42,709 nucleotides of DNA from Herpetosiphonaceae bacterium (GCA_013538855.1 JABXJS010000173.1:1-42709), one strand, 5' to 3'; shown: positions 23,773-32,460, counted from the first letter of the stretch. Numbers and translations are program-made. Notes: generated by a model not told the origin, from the letters alone.

Positions 23773-24456
23773 CTACAGCGCCATCTCGGCTACGTGCAGC
23801 GCATGCGTGAGCAGCGTGTCGCCGCTGATCTGAACCTTGGCGGCGGATTTGCGGCCGAGCAAGAAAAGCACAAGCTCGCCTGGCTCACCGACCATGTGCG
23901 CGGCCGCTTGATCGGCGGCGATGCGCCGCGGGAAGCCATCGCCAACCCGAAAGGCGAGCGCGCGCCCATCTGGCTGCTGCAGGGCCACGCTGCCTGGCAC
24001 GCTGATGGTGCGCAGCATCATGCGGCCGAGGATGTGCAGCGTTGACCAGAGCAGCGCCTGCGCATCTGCCGAGGTCGGCTGTGGGCGGTTCAGTTCGCCG
24101 CGCTGGAAATCTTGATTGTGAACCCAATTTTCAACGAAGTTGGCGACGGCAGCAGGCCCCGGCGTGCGATACAGCAGCGGTGGCCCTTGGCGCAATTGTT
24201 GCAGCAAATACGCATGGCCACGGGCCTTGGCCTGCTCCATGAGCGGCTTGGCCGGGCCTAAGCGGCCCTTAGAAACCTCGCTGAGCACAAAGCGCACAGG
24301 GCGCGTCTCGCGCACAACGAGGTGCGCCGCAAGATCGGCGACGGTCCAGCCAGCACACAGCGTATTCGCCTGCCATGCGGCTGGGTCTAAACGTGATAGT
24401 AGCTCGACAGTTGCGGCACGCTCTTGCCGCAGTAGCATTGGTGCATTCATGATCAT
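23773..24456 (-). CDS. DinB/mycothiol-maleylpyruvate-isomerase-fold protein
   Basis: 227 residues (an ATG two codons in is an equal choice). LLSRLDPAAWQANTLCAGWTVADLAAHLVVRE (first 50 residues) is the helical-bundle start typical of the TIGR03083/03085 families. The putative metal-binding histidines are H45 in the AAHL block and H in NWVHNQD (about 115); the third usually lies further on. The N-terminal bundle is followed by an alpha/beta C-terminal domain (SCP2-like; VSISGD-like end). Function may be thiol-dependent transfer or isomerisation; substrate unknown. First gene of the eight-gene operon, 60 nt from the divergent promoter region. Confidence 0.75.
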   Translation of the reverse strand: MIMNAPMLLRQERAATVELLSRLDPAAWQANTLCAGWTVADLAAHLVVRETRPVRFVLSEVSKGRLGPAKPLMEQAKARGHAYLLQQLRQGPPLLYRTPGPAAVANFVENWVHNQDFQRGELNRPQPTSADAQALLWSTLHILGRMMLRTISVPGSVALQQPDGRALAFRVGDGFPRRIAADQAAAHMVGEPGELVLFLLGRKSAAKVQISGDTLLTHALHVAEMAL

Positions 24457-24486
24457 TAATGTATTGATACCTCACACTCCACACAA

Positions 24487-24495
24487 ATTGTACCA
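24487..24495 (-). promoter_or_regulatory. Extended -10 promoter of the eight-gene operon
   Basis: On the minus strand TGGTACAAT (24495-24487), an extended -10 (TGn + TACAAT) about 31 bp before the ATG of the DinB-like gene. The same nonamer occurs at 29387 and 40064. No -35 needed for extended -10 promoters was sought further. Confidence 0.5.
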
Positions 24496-24521
24496 TTATC
24501 CCAGTTGCTAGCGGTTTGCAC

Positions 24522-24527
24522 TATAAT
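24522..24527 (+). promoter_or_regulatory. Consensus -10 of the fructose-bisphosphate aldolase gene
   Basis: A perfect TATAAT, 43 bp before the ATG of the aldolase, in the short divergent region with the eight-gene operon. The -35 position is weak. Confidence 0.5.
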
Positions 24528-24569
24528 GTGGCCTGATCAAACAGATCTTGCTACAAGGAGGTTCATTTC

Positions 24570-25637
24570 ATGATTGACCGCATTGCGCAGTATCTCGGCG
24601 CTGAGGCCAGCTCCCTGCTTGAACATCAATCTAAGACCATCAGTAAAGAGCATCTGCATCTTCCCGGGCCGGATTTTGTCGACAACGTGTGGGCTGCCTC
24701 GGATCGTCCGATTCCTGTGCTGCGCAGTTTGCAGGCGCTCTATGGCACGGGCCGTCTGGCGAACACGGGCTATCTGTCGATTCTGCCGGTTGATCAGGGC
24801 ATCGAGCACGCGGCAGGGGCCTCGTTTGCCAAAAACCCCATCTACTTCGATCCTGAGAACATTGTGAAGCTGGCGATCGAGGGCGGCTGCAACGCCGTCG
24901 CCTCGACCTACGGTGTGCTGGGCGCAGTGGCGCGCAAGTACGCGCACAAAATCCCATTTGTGGTCAAGATCAACCACAATGAGTTTTTGTCCTACCCCAA
25001 CACCTACGACCAGATTATGTTTGGCACGCTGCGCGAGGCCTACGAGATGGGCGCGGCGGCCGTTGGTGCCACAATCTACTTCGGCTCCGAGGAGTCCAAC
25101 CGCCAGATTGTGCAGGTGGCCGAGGCCTTCAAAATGGCCCACGAGCTAGGTATGGCCACGATCCTGTGGTGCTACCTGCGCAACACCGCCTTCAAGGTTG
25201 ATGGCGTCGACTACCACGTGTCCGCCGATCTTACCGGCCAGGCCAACCACCTGGGCGTGACGATCGAGGCCGACATTATCAAGCAGAAGCTGCCCGAGAA
25301 CAACGGCGGCTATAAGGCGATCTCCTCGAAGGAGAACCCCTATGGCAAGACCGACGAGCGCATCTACACCGAGCTGACCAGCGAGCATCCGATCGATCTT
25401 GTGCGCTACCAGGTGGCTAACTGCTACATGGGCCGCTGCAGCCTGATCAACTCTGGCGGTGCGTCGGGCAAGAACGACATGGCCCAGGCGGTGCGCACAG
25501 CCGTGATCAACAAGCGCGGCGGCGGCGCCGGCCTCATCTCAGGCCGCAAAGCCTTCCAGCGCCCGATGGCCGAGGGCGTCGAGCTGCTCAACGCCATTCA
25601 GGATGTGTATCTGTCCGAAGATGTGACCATCGCCTAG
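24570..25637 (+). CDS. fbaB: Class I fructose-bisphosphate aldolase (DhnA/FbaB type)
   Basis: 355 residues, the size of bacterial DhnA-type class I aldolases. Blocks include [15 protein letters not shown] (about 67-81), [30 protein letters not shown], and near the end [10 protein letters not shown] and [14 protein letters not shown], which form the phosphate site. The Schiff-base lysine lies in the [11 protein letters not shown][10 protein letters not shown] half; I could not fix it exactly. It interconverts fructose 1,6-bisphosphate with DHAP and glyceraldehyde 3-phosphate. AAGGAGG precedes the ATG by 8 nt. Divergent from the operon with the DHAP-forming-type aldolase. Confidence 0.95.
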   Translation: MIDRIAQYLGAEASSLLEHQSKTISKEHLHLPGPDFVDNVWAASDRPIPVLRSLQALYGTGRLANTGYLSILPVDQGIEHAAGASFAKNPIYFDPENIVKLAIEGGCNAVASTYGVLGAVARKYAHKIPFVVKINHNEFLSYPNTYDQIMFGTLREAYEMGAAAVGATIYFGSEESNRQIVQVAEAFKMAHELGMATILWCYLRNTAFKVDGVDYHVSADLTGQANHLGVTIEADIIKQKLPENNGGYKAISSKENPYGKTDERIYTELTSEHPIDLVRYQVANCYMGRCSLINSGGASGKNDMAQAVRTAVINKRGGGAGLISGRKAFQRPMAEGVELLNAIQDVYLSEDVTIA

Positions 25638-25653
25638 CGTCAGCCCAGATTGG

Positions 25654-25682
25654 CGGCAGGAGCATGAACTGTGCTCCTGCCG
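25654..25682 (+). terminator. Hairpin between the aldolase and phosphoribosyltransferase genes
   Basis: A perfect 11-bp stem CGGCAGGAGCA (25654-25664) with TGCTCCTGCCG (25672-25682), 7-nt loop. No T-run follows, so read-through or mRNA protection is as likely as termination. The next start codon is 18 nt downstream. Confidence 0.5.
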
Positions 25683-25699
25683 CTGGCATTGGAGTTGCT

Positions 25700-26260
25700 A
25701 TGTCCTCCTACGAATATCGTCAACGGCGCGGAGTGGAGCCGATCTCTTGGGAGCGCTTTGAGGAGCTTTCACGTGAGCTGGCGCTGCTGATTGCCCCGTG
25801 GGGGCCGGAGATTATCTTAGGAATTGCGCGCGGCGGACTATTTCCAGCAACCTTGCTCTCGTATATGCTGCGGCGCGAGCTGTACCCGATCCGGCTCTCG
25901 CGGCGCTTCGAAGACCAGGTTGTGCGACCAACACCCAACTGGCTGGTGCGGCCGCCAACCAAAGTGCGCGGGCGGCGGGTGCTGCTGGTCGATGAGATCG
26001 CCGACTCAGGCGTGACACTGGCGCTGGCAGCACAGGTTGTGCGTGATATGGGAGCTGCGGATGTGCGCACCGTCGCCCTGTACGCCCATAGCTGGGCCGA
26101 TCCGCGCCCCGACTATGTTGGCCTACTATCTGATGCTCTTCTAATGAATCCATGGGATCGTGAAATTATCCAAGATGGTACGTTTATCACCCACCCCGAA
26201 TACCATGCTGCCATTGAGGCGCAAGCGGCCAGCGCGGCCGCCGAGCCTGAGGCTGAGTGA
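25700..26260 (+). CDS. Type I phosphoribosyltransferase
   Basis: 186 residues from ATG 25700, preceded by GGAG 7 nt away; a longer in-frame start at 25664 overlaps the hairpin and is rejected. The PRPP-binding motif VLLVDEIADSGVTL spans 94-107, with GIARGGLFPA (41-50) as the pyrophosphate loop. Short length and hood region resemble the xanthine-guanine/hypoxanthine-type or uncharacterised COG2236 phosphoribosyltransferases, which join a base to PRPP. Substrate not determinable. A base released by the phosphorylase of the divergent operon is one conceivable substrate. Confidence 0.85.
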   Translation: MSSYEYRQRRGVEPISWERFEELSRELALLIAPWGPEIILGIARGGLFPATLLSYMLRRELYPIRLSRRFEDQVVRPTPNWLVRPPTKVRGRRVLLVDEIADSGVTLALAAQVVRDMGAADVRTVALYAHSWADPRPDYVGLLSDALLMNPWDREIIQDGTFITHPEYHAAIEAQAASAAAEPEAE

Positions 26261-26353
26261 GCGCGAAGGCTATGCCTGCCACCATCGGCGGAATACATGG
26301 CCCGTTTTGTGCTGGTCAGTATCATTACTGTTATGCTCACCGTGTGGTGATGG

Positions 26354-28270
26354 ATGACGCAAACACTCACTAGTGATACTGATACACCAATGCATGCCGC
26401 CTTTCCAGCGCAGCACCTGCTGCACAAAGTTCTTGAGGCATCACTTGATGCCTTTATGGTGCTGACCGCCGTGCGCAACGCACAGCGGCAGATCATTGAT
26501 TTCTGCTGGCTGCTGGCCAACTCACGTATGCAGACGTTCACCGGCATCGAGTCGTCTGCGTTGATTGGCCAGCAGCTGCGCTCGGCCCTGCCTGATCGCC
26601 GTCTCACGGGCTTTTTTTACGATTTTATCCAAGTGGTCGAGACTGGGCAGCCGCTCACGCAGGAGTGCTCGGAGATGATCGCTGGCTCGCGCCACTGGTT
26701 TCAAGTCACAACAGTCAAGCTCGACGATGGCGTGGCGGTGACATTTCGTGATATTTCGCGCCAGCGGCAGGCCGAAGAGCTGCGGCTAACCCTGGCTGCG
26801 GCACGCATTGCGCCCTTTGAGATTGTGCTCAGCACGCGCACGGTGCAGCAGTCGGCGGCGATGGATCGCATGTACGGCCTGCCGATTCGCCCTGGCCCGC
26901 GCGCGCTCGATGTGTATGTGCAGCACACGCACGTGGATGATCGTGCCGCTTTTTTGGCGGTGTTCGATGGCGCAAGCCAACACCATATACCGCGAGAGCT
27001 AGACTATCGCATTGTGCGCCCAGATGGCGCGCTGCGCTGGATTAGCCTGCGTGGCTGTGTGCTGCAAGATCGCGCCGATGGCTCGCTGCGCTTTATCGGC
27101 TCGCTGATCAACATCACCGAGCGCAAGCAGGCCGAGCTGTCGTTTCTCGAGAGCCATCGCCAGCGCAGCGAGCTGCTGGCCATGCTCGAGTCGCTGCTCG
27201 ACAATGCCCCCATCGGCGTGGCCTTCTTCGATAAAGACTGTCGCTATGTGCGCATCAACCCAACGCTGGCCGAGATCAACGGCGTGGCGGCGGCCGACCA
27301 CGTTGGCCGAACTGTCGGCGAGGTTGTGCCAGCGAACGCTGCCGCAGTTGAGCCGCTGATTAAGCAGGTGTTTAATCAATCAACAACCATCGCCAATATC
27401 GAGATCGCCGGTGAGACCCCAGCGCAGCCAGGCGTGACTCGCTACTGGCTGCTCAGCCTCTACCCCGTACTCGATCAGCATGGCACGGTGCTCTTTGCTG
27501 GGGCCGTGGTGGTTGAGATCAGCGACCGCAAGCTTGGCGAGCAGGCGCTGCAGGCGGCGAAAGAGGCCGCCGAGCGCGCCAGCCGCACCAAGAGCATCTT
27601 TCTCTCGACCATGAGCCACGAGCTGCGCACGCCGCTGACTAGCATGATCGGCTACGCCGGGCTGCTCGCGCGGCGGCTCACGGGCAAGCAGCTGGTGCAG
27701 GCCGAGCGCATCGAGCAAGGTGGCAAGCGCTTGGCCGCAACCCTCAACACTGTCTTGCTCTTTGCCCAGCTTGAGGATGATCAGCTGGAGCTGGATCTGA
27801 AGGCGCTTACGCTCGCGCACGAGCTGGAAGAGGCGGCTATGTTCTACCGCGATCAGGCCGAGGCGAAAGGCCTCACGCTGTCGATCTCCGTGGAGCCTGA
27901 AGCTGCGACCGGGCAGGCGCTGCTGGACCATGCCGCGCTGCAGAATATTTTGCAAAACCTGCTCTCGAACGCCACTAAGTTTACCGAGTCCGGCAGCATT
28001 ACGGTTGAGCTGGCCGCTGCTGATGGCTGGATCACCCTCAGCGTCAGCGATACTGGCATCGGCATTGACCAGGAGTTTCTGCCGTATGTCTTTGACGGCT
28101 TTCAGCAGGAGAGCGTGGGCCTAAGCCGCATGCACGATGGCAGCGGCCTCGGCTTGGCTGTGGTGAAGCGCCTAGTCGATAAAATGCAGGGTCATATCGC
28201 CGTTGAGAGCATCAAGGGTGTCGGCAGCTGCTTTATGCTGCGCTGGCCGCTGCTGGCGACGGCAGATTAG
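26354..28270 (+). CDS. Cytosolic multi-PAS sensor histidine kinase
   Basis: 638 residues without membrane segments. Three PAS-like domains (about 20-140, 145-265, 275-400; PAC-type ends FRDISRQRQ, NITERKQAE and EISDRKLGE). HisKA with phosphoacceptor H422 (MSHELRTPLT). HATPase with the N box NLLSNATKF, DTGIGI (G1), DGFQQE (F box) and GSGLGLAVVKRL (G2). It autophosphorylates in response to a cytosolic cue such as redox, light or small ligand. No regulator gene adjoins; the orphan receivers at 2700 and 14701 are candidates only. The stop shares TTAG (28267-28270) with the convergent gene. Confidence 0.95.
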   Translation: MTQTLTSDTDTPMHAAFPAQHLLHKVLEASLDAFMVLTAVRNAQRQIIDFCWLLANSRMQTFTGIESSALIGQQLRSALPDRRLTGFFYDFIQVVETGQPLTQECSEMIAGSRHWFQVTTVKLDDGVAVTFRDISRQRQAEELRLTLAAARIAPFEIVLSTRTVQQSAAMDRMYGLPIRPGPRALDVYVQHTHVDDRAAFLAVFDGASQHHIPRELDYRIVRPDGALRWISLRGCVLQDRADGSLRFIGSLINITERKQAELSFLESHRQRSELLAMLESLLDNAPIGVAFFDKDCRYVRINPTLAEINGVAAADHVGRTVGEVVPANAAAVEPLIKQVFNQSTTIANIEIAGETPAQPGVTRYWLLSLYPVLDQHGTVLFAGAVVVEISDRKLGEQALQAAKEAAERASRTKSIFLSTMSHELRTPLTSMIGYAGLLARRLTGKQLVQAERIEQGGKRLAATLNTVLLFAQLEDDQLELDLKALTLAHELEEAAMFYRDQAEAKGLTLSISVEPEAATGQALLDHAALQNILQNLLSNATKFTESGSITVELAAADGWITLSVSDTGIGIDQEFLPYVFDGFQQESVGLSRMHDGSGLGLAVVKRLVDKMQGHIAVESIKGVGSCFMLRWPLLATAD

Positions 28271-28806
28271 CGCGCGTCAGAATCATCGGCAGTGCTCGTG
28301 TCGCCGAGCAGCGGGCGCACATCGCTCCAGCCGTAGCCGACCTCGTCGAGCACAGCGCCGTCGAGCTGCTCCTGCTTGGTGCCAATCTCCTGACCACCAA
28401 TTGCCGCATAGAACTGGCGGGCCGGATTGCTGGCGAGCACCCACACAAGCAAGCCAGCGTGGTGATCGTGCATGTGCTGCACGAACGCTCGAAAAAGCGC
28501 CTGGCCAATCCCGCGCCGCTGATGCTCTGGCAGCACGTAGATGCTATAGACCTCGCTGGTGTAGCGCTGATTGCCGCTGCGCTCCTTGCCCCCGTTGACA
28601 TAGCCAACCACCTGCCCATCGACCTCGGCGACGAACACGAGCGCGTTGCTGGCGATGCGCTGCTCCCAGCGGCGCTGGTACTCGGCAACATCCATCGCAT
28701 CTAAAACATGGTCAGGAATGTGGCCGCGATAGGTGCTGTTCCAGGCGCTGACGTTGACATGGGCGATGGCGGCGGCGTCGGCGTGTGTGGCGCGGCGAAT
28801 ATGCAT
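28267..28806 (-). CDS. GNAT-family N-acetyltransferase
   Basis: 179 residues. The acetyl-CoA motif A is YSIYVLPEHQRRGIGQALFRAF (about 88-109; Q/R-x-x-G-x-G/A). Motif B carries NPARQFYAAIGG, and the protein ends in an acidic tail. AGGAG lies 8 nt before the ATG. Transfers acetyl from acetyl-CoA to an amine; substrate unknown. Likely co-transcribed with the NUDIX gene (14 nt upstream). Overlaps the histidine-kinase stop by 4 nt. Confidence 0.93.
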   Translation of the reverse strand: MHIRRATHADAAAIAHVNVSAWNSTYRGHIPDHVLDAMDVAEYQRRWEQRIASNALVFVAEVDGQVVGYVNGGKERSGNQRYTSEVYSIYVLPEHQRRGIGQALFRAFVQHMHDHHAGLLVWVLASNPARQFYAAIGGQEIGTKQEQLDGAVLDEVGYGWSDVRPLLGDTSTADDSDAR

Positions 28807-28820
28807 AGATGTGCTCCTGA

Positions 28821-29312
28821 CTAGCGCTGAGTGTGGAACCAGCGTGCGCTGGCCTCGGTGTGCAGCGAAAATGCCAGCTCCTGCGGCTGGCTGATAACGA
28901 CGATCTCGCTGGCCTCATCGGCGGGCAGGGTGGCAGGCAGGTCGCGCTGTGCGATGGGCTGTGCGAGGCCGAACACGAGCAGCGTGCCGTCGGGGGCGCT
29001 GGCGAACCAGAACGGCTGGAGCGCTGCGGGATCGATGGTGATGCCGGTTTCCTCGGCCACCTCGCGCGCTCCGGCGGACTGCCAGCTCTCGCCCCAGTTG
29101 ATGTAGCCGCCAGGCAGCGCGAGCTGGCCGGACTGCGGCTCGATGGCGCGGCGCACCGTGAGCAGCCCGGTCGCGACTGGCAGCAGGATCACGCTAACCG
29201 GCAAGGGGTTGCGGTAGGTGGTGTTGCCGCAGACAGCGCAGGTGCGCGGCCATGCGGCAGCAGGAGCGCTGGCCGCTCCGCAGAATGAGCAGTGTGAAAA
29301 TGGTGCAATCAT
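28821..29312 (-). CDS. NUDIX hydrolase with N-terminal zinc ribbon
   Basis: 163 residues. Zinc ribbon with C8, C11, C25 and C28, then a complete Nudix box from G69 to I91 (GYINWGE75..., REVAEETGI 83-91). Zinc-ribbon NUDIX proteins resemble the NudC/NADH-pyrophosphatase and ADP-ribose group; they cleave a nucleoside diphosphate bond. The precise substrate is unknown. AAGGA precedes the ATG. First gene of a two-gene unit with GNAT. Confidence 0.93.
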   Translation of the reverse strand: MIAPFSHCSFCGAASAPAAAWPRTCAVCGNTTYRNPLPVSVILLPVATGLLTVRRAIEPQSGQLALPGGYINWGESWQSAGAREVAEETGITIDPAALQPFWFASAPDGTLLVFGLAQPIAQRDLPATLPADEASEIVVISQPQELAFSLHTEASARWFHTQR

Positions 29313-29386
29313 CGGTGTTCCTTTGCACTACGTGCGCGTGTGTCACACAGGTTCACATCTTGGCGGCAAGCCGTCGATTGTGCCAA

Positions 29387-29395
29387 TGGTACAAT
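29387..29395 (+). promoter_or_regulatory. Extended -10 promoter of the HAD-GT2-esterase operon
   Basis: TGGTACAAT, TGn plus TACAAT, with start expected near 29402. No good -35. The transcript would begin about five nt before the hairpin at 29407-29431. Confidence 0.5.
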
Positions 29396-29406
29396 ATTTT
29401 AAGGAT

Positions 29407-29431
29407 AGCTGGCGTAGCAGGTACGCCAGCT
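29407..29431 (+). promoter_or_regulatory. 5'-terminal hairpin of the HAD operon mRNA
   Basis: AGCTGGCGTA (29407-29416) pairs perfectly with TACGCCAGCT (29422-29431) across a five-base loop, then TTTG. It sits between promoter and start codon (29452). It could protect the mRNA 5' end or act as a weak attenuator. Confidence 0.55.
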
Positions 29432-29451
29432 TTGTATGTAGGTGCTACCGG

Positions 29452-30255
29452 ATGACACTTGATCTGCGCCAGATACAGGCGCTTGTATTGGATATGGACG
29501 GCGTGCTGTACCGCGGCTCCGAGCCGCTGCCCGGCGCGCACGAGCTGAGCGCTACGCTGCGCGACCTCGATCTGGGCTGTGTGTGCCTGACAAATAACTC
29601 ATCGAAGCTGCCAGCGACGTTTACCGCAAAGCTGGCGGCGATGCAGATCGATATAGCGCCAGAGGCGATTATCACCTCGTCGACAGCGGCGCGCGAGTGG
29701 CTGCGTGAGCGCTATCCGGCTGGCACGCGGGTGTATGCTATCGGCATGGAGGGCGTGCAGCAGGCGCTGTTTCACGACGGCTACTTCGAGCGCGCCACCG
29801 TCGATGCCGAGGTGGTGGTGGCGGGCATCGACTTCGAGGTGCACTACGACAAGCTGCGCATTGCTACGCTGGCCCTGCGTGGCGGAGCCGACTTTGTGGC
29901 CACCAACGCCGACCGCACCTTCCCGGCTCCCGAGGGCTTGGTGCCTGGCGCAGGCGCAATTATCGCGGCGCTGGTGGCGGCCAGCGACAAGCAGCCAGTT
30001 GTGATCGGCAAGCCTGAGGCGGCGATGTTCGAGGCAGCGCTGAGCTGCCTGGGTCTAGCGGCGGCGCAGGTGCTGATGGTTGGTGATCGATTGGACACAG
30101 ACATCGCTGGTGCTCAGCGCGTAGGTATGCCGACGGCCTGGCTGGCCTCGGGCGTGCACACGTGCGCTGATGCCGATGCCTGGCAGCCACAGCCCGATCT
30201 GCTGCTGCCGGACCTGGCGGCGCTGCTGGCGCTGCTGCGCGAGGAGCAGCGATGA
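29452..30255 (+). CDS. HAD-IIA phosphatase (NagD / p-nitrophenylphosphatase-like)
   Basis: 267 residues from ATG 29452; a frame extending to 29218 runs through the promoter and hairpin and is non-coding. Motif I DMDGVLYRG with D14/D16, motif II TNNSSK (about 47-52), the conserved GKPE lysine (about 187) and motif III GDRLDTDI (about 213-220). The C2B cap lies between. Such enzymes dephosphorylate sugar or glycerol phosphates (e.g. UMP/NagD, phosphoglycolate types); substrate unknown. First gene of the operon; overlaps GT2 by ATGA. Confidence 0.92.
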   Translation: MTLDLRQIQALVLDMDGVLYRGSEPLPGAHELSATLRDLDLGCVCLTNNSSKLPATFTAKLAAMQIDIAPEAIITSSTAAREWLRERYPAGTRVYAIGMEGVQQALFHDGYFERATVDAEVVVAGIDFEVHYDKLRIATLALRGGADFVATNADRTFPAPEGLVPGAGAIIAALVAASDKQPVVIGKPEAAMFEAALSCLGLAAAQVLMVGDRLDTDIAGAQRVGMPTAWLASGVHTCADADAWQPQPDLLLPDLAALLALLREEQR

Positions 30256-31220
30256 CTTCAGACGCGCCTCTACCGGTGATCATCGTCTCCTACAACACCT
30301 GTGCGCTGCTGCGCGACTGTCTCGCATCGCTGCGCACAGCCACGCTGCCGCTACGCCCAATTGTTGTCGATAATGCGTCGAGCGACGGCAGCGCGGCGAT
30401 GGTGGCGGCGCAGTTTCCGGAGGTGGAGCTGATCGCCGCTGGCGAGAATCTTGGCTTTGCGCGGGCCAACAATCTTGGCCTGGAGCGTGTGCTGAGCAGC
30501 GCCGCCGAGTACTGCCTGCTGCTCAACCCCGATGCGCAGCTCACCGCAGGCGCGCTGGAGCAGCTGGTGGCGTTTTTGGCGGCGCATCCGCGTGTGGGCA
30601 TGGTCGCACCACGCCTGCTCTACACTGACGGCTCGTTTCAGGCGGCGGCCTTTCGCTTTCCAACCTTGCTGATGGCGCTGTTCGATATCTGGCCGCCGCG
30701 TGGGCCAGGGCTGGGGCGGCTCTATCACCATCCGCTCAATGGGCGCTACCCGCAGGATGGCGGCGCTGTGCCATTTGCGATTGAGCATCCGCTAGGTGCG
30801 GCGATGCTCGTGCGGGTGGCGACTGTGCGTGAGGTTGGGGGCTTTGATCAGGCGCTGTGGCTGTACGCCGAGGAGGTTGAGTGGTGCTGGCGGATGCGCC
30901 AAGCTGGCTGGGCGATCTGGCAGGAGCCGCGCGCGACCGTGGTGCACATCGGCGGCGCTAGCTCACAGCAGTTTCGCACGCGCTCGTTTTTGGCGCTGCA
31001 CCGCGCGCGCCAGCAGCTTTTTCAGCGCATCTACGGACCAGGCTGGAACCGGCGCTATCGGGCGCTGCTGCAGGTGGCGGCGCTGCTCAAGACGCTTGGT
31101 GCCCTCCGCGCTTGGCGGCGCGGACAGATCGACGGGGCCGAGCTGCGGCGGCAAACCTGGGCCTGGGGCCAGCTGCCCAGACTTCATCAAGCAACAGTGG
31201 AAACATCCCACAACAACTAG
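30252..31220 (+). CDS. Glycosyltransferase family 2 (rhamnosyltransferase-like)
   Basis: 322 residues. GT-A fold: VIIVSYNT (9-16), DNASSDGS (40-47), GENLGFARANNLG (about 63-75), the NPDA Asp motif (about 92-95) and acceptor-side ED-type motif in YAEEVEWCWRMRQAGW. No transmembrane helix. It adds sugar to a cell-wall or exopolysaccharide acceptor, typical of WbbL-like rhamnosyltransferases, but donor cannot be read. Coupled to the HAD gene (ATGA) with GAGGAG before its start; the next gene starts 13 nt after its stop. Confidence 0.92.
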   Translation: MTSDAPLPVIIVSYNTCALLRDCLASLRTATLPLRPIVVDNASSDGSAAMVAAQFPEVELIAAGENLGFARANNLGLERVLSSAAEYCLLLNPDAQLTAGALEQLVAFLAAHPRVGMVAPRLLYTDGSFQAAAFRFPTLLMALFDIWPPRGPGLGRLYHHPLNGRYPQDGGAVPFAIEHPLGAAMLVRVATVREVGGFDQALWLYAEEVEWCWRMRQAGWAIWQEPRATVVHIGGASSQQFRTRSFLALHRARQQLFQRIYGPGWNRRYRALLQVAALLKTLGALRAWRRGQIDGAELRRQTWAWGQLPRLHQATVETSHNN

Positions 31221-31233
31221 CTAGAGGTACGCT

Positions 31234-32460
31234 ATGTATCGTGTGTTAACCTTCGTGCTGCTGGCCATGCTGCTGGCGGCGTGTGGATCGTCGTCGCTTG
31301 CGGCACCGCCAGCAAACGGCGTCGAGGCCTTTGCGCAGCTCAAGACCCAGCTCGCCGCGACGAGCGATAACGCTAAGCAGCAGGCGCTGGTCAACGACTT
31401 CTTGGCCCAGTATCCGACTATGCCGCTGGTTGCTGGCGACCAGGCGGTGTTTGTGGTTGAGCGTGCGGCCAGCCGCGTCGTGCTCACCGGCGATATGACC
31501 AACTGGCTCCAGACGATTCCAATGCAGCAGCTTGGCTCCACCGATGTGTGGGCTGTTCAGCAGACCTTCTCACCGACGGCGCGGCTGGACTACCGCTTTG
31601 GTGTCAGCGGTGGCGGCATCTTCACCGATCCGCGCAATCCACTGCTGGTGCCAAGCAGCCTCGGCCGCAACTCCGAGCTCCGTATGCCCGAGTATGTGCC
31701 GCCGCAGGAGATCGAGGTGCAGCCCGATATTCCGCATGGCACGCTGGAGAACTTGGGTCTCTACCAGAGCCAAGCGGCTTCGACAACCCACGAGTTGGTG
31801 GTGTACCTGCCGCCAGGCTACGACCCACAGCAGCGCTACCCCAGCGTCTACTTTCAGGATGGTGATGACTACCGCAACTATGCATTTACGCCGACGATCT
31901 TTGATAATGCGATCGCTGCTGGCAAGCTGCCGCCGTTGATTGGCGTGTTTGTGACCCCCAGCCGCGAGCAGGGCCGTCAGGTCGACTACGACTTGAACGA
32001 CGCCTATGTTGATTTCTTTGTCAACGAGCTTGTGCCGCTGATCGACAGCAAGTATGCAACGCTCAATGATCCGAGCCAGCGTGTGGTGGTTGGGGACTCA
32101 TTTGGCGGGCTGATCTCGCTGTACATCGCCTACCTGCATCCGGATGTGTTCGGCGGCGTGGTCAATCAGTCGGGCTTCGTATCGCGCTACAATGGGCGCT
32201 TGATCAGCCTGTATGCGCTCCAGTCCATCCCCTCGCTGCGCATCGACTCGATGTCGGGGATCTATGAGACCTGCGTGGGCGGTCCCGTGACAAAGGCCGA
32301 CTGTAACTTTTTGGATGGAAACCGAGCGCTGCGCAATGTGCTGCAGACCAATGGCTACACCTATCGCTATCAGGAATACCCGCAGGGCCATGCTTGGGGC
32401 TTCTGGCGTGACCACATCGACGATAGCATCGCCTGGGTGCTGAACTACACGGCGAAGTAG
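31234..32460 (+). CDS. Lipoprotein alpha/beta-hydrolase, enterochelin-esterase-like
   Basis: 408 residues. Signal peptide with lipobox LLAAC (C17). An E-set/CBM48-like domain (about 65-130, VVLTGDMTNW) precedes an esterase-D-type catalytic domain: VVVYLPPGYDP start, GDSFGG nucleophile S289, H386 in PQGHAWGFW; the Asp probably lies in the CVGGPVTKADC region or before it. The architecture matches Fes-like and putative carbohydrate esterases. It is anchored outside the cytoplasmic membrane and may hydrolyse an ester of a polymer or siderophore. GAGG precedes the ATG. Third gene of the operon; the strong terminator at 32607 follows. Confidence 0.9.
   Translation: MYRVLTFVLLAMLLAACGSSSLAAPPANGVEAFAQLKTQLAATSDNAKQQALVNDFLAQYPTMPLVAGDQAVFVVERAASRVVLTGDMTNWLQTIPMQQLGSTDVWAVQQTFSPTARLDYRFGVSGGGIFTDPRNPLLVPSSLGRNSELRMPEYVPPQEIEVQPDIPHGTLENLGLYQSQAASTTHELVVYLPPGYDPQQRYPSVYFQDGDDYRNYAFTPTIFDNAIAAGKLPPLIGVFVTPSREQGRQVDYDLNDAYVDFFVNELVPLIDSKYATLNDPSQRVVVGDSFGGLISLYIAYLHPDVFGGVVNQSGFVSRYNGRLISLYALQSIPSLRIDSMSGIYETCVGGPVTKADCNFLDGNRALRNVLQTNGYTYRYQEYPQGHAWGFWRDHIDDSIAWVLNYTAK

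Noticed and set aside
29218-29451. 78-residue N-terminal extension of the HAD-IIA protein
   Set aside because: Runs through the extended -10 and the 5' hairpin and overlaps the divergent NUDIX gene; the family start is at MTLDLRQ (29452).
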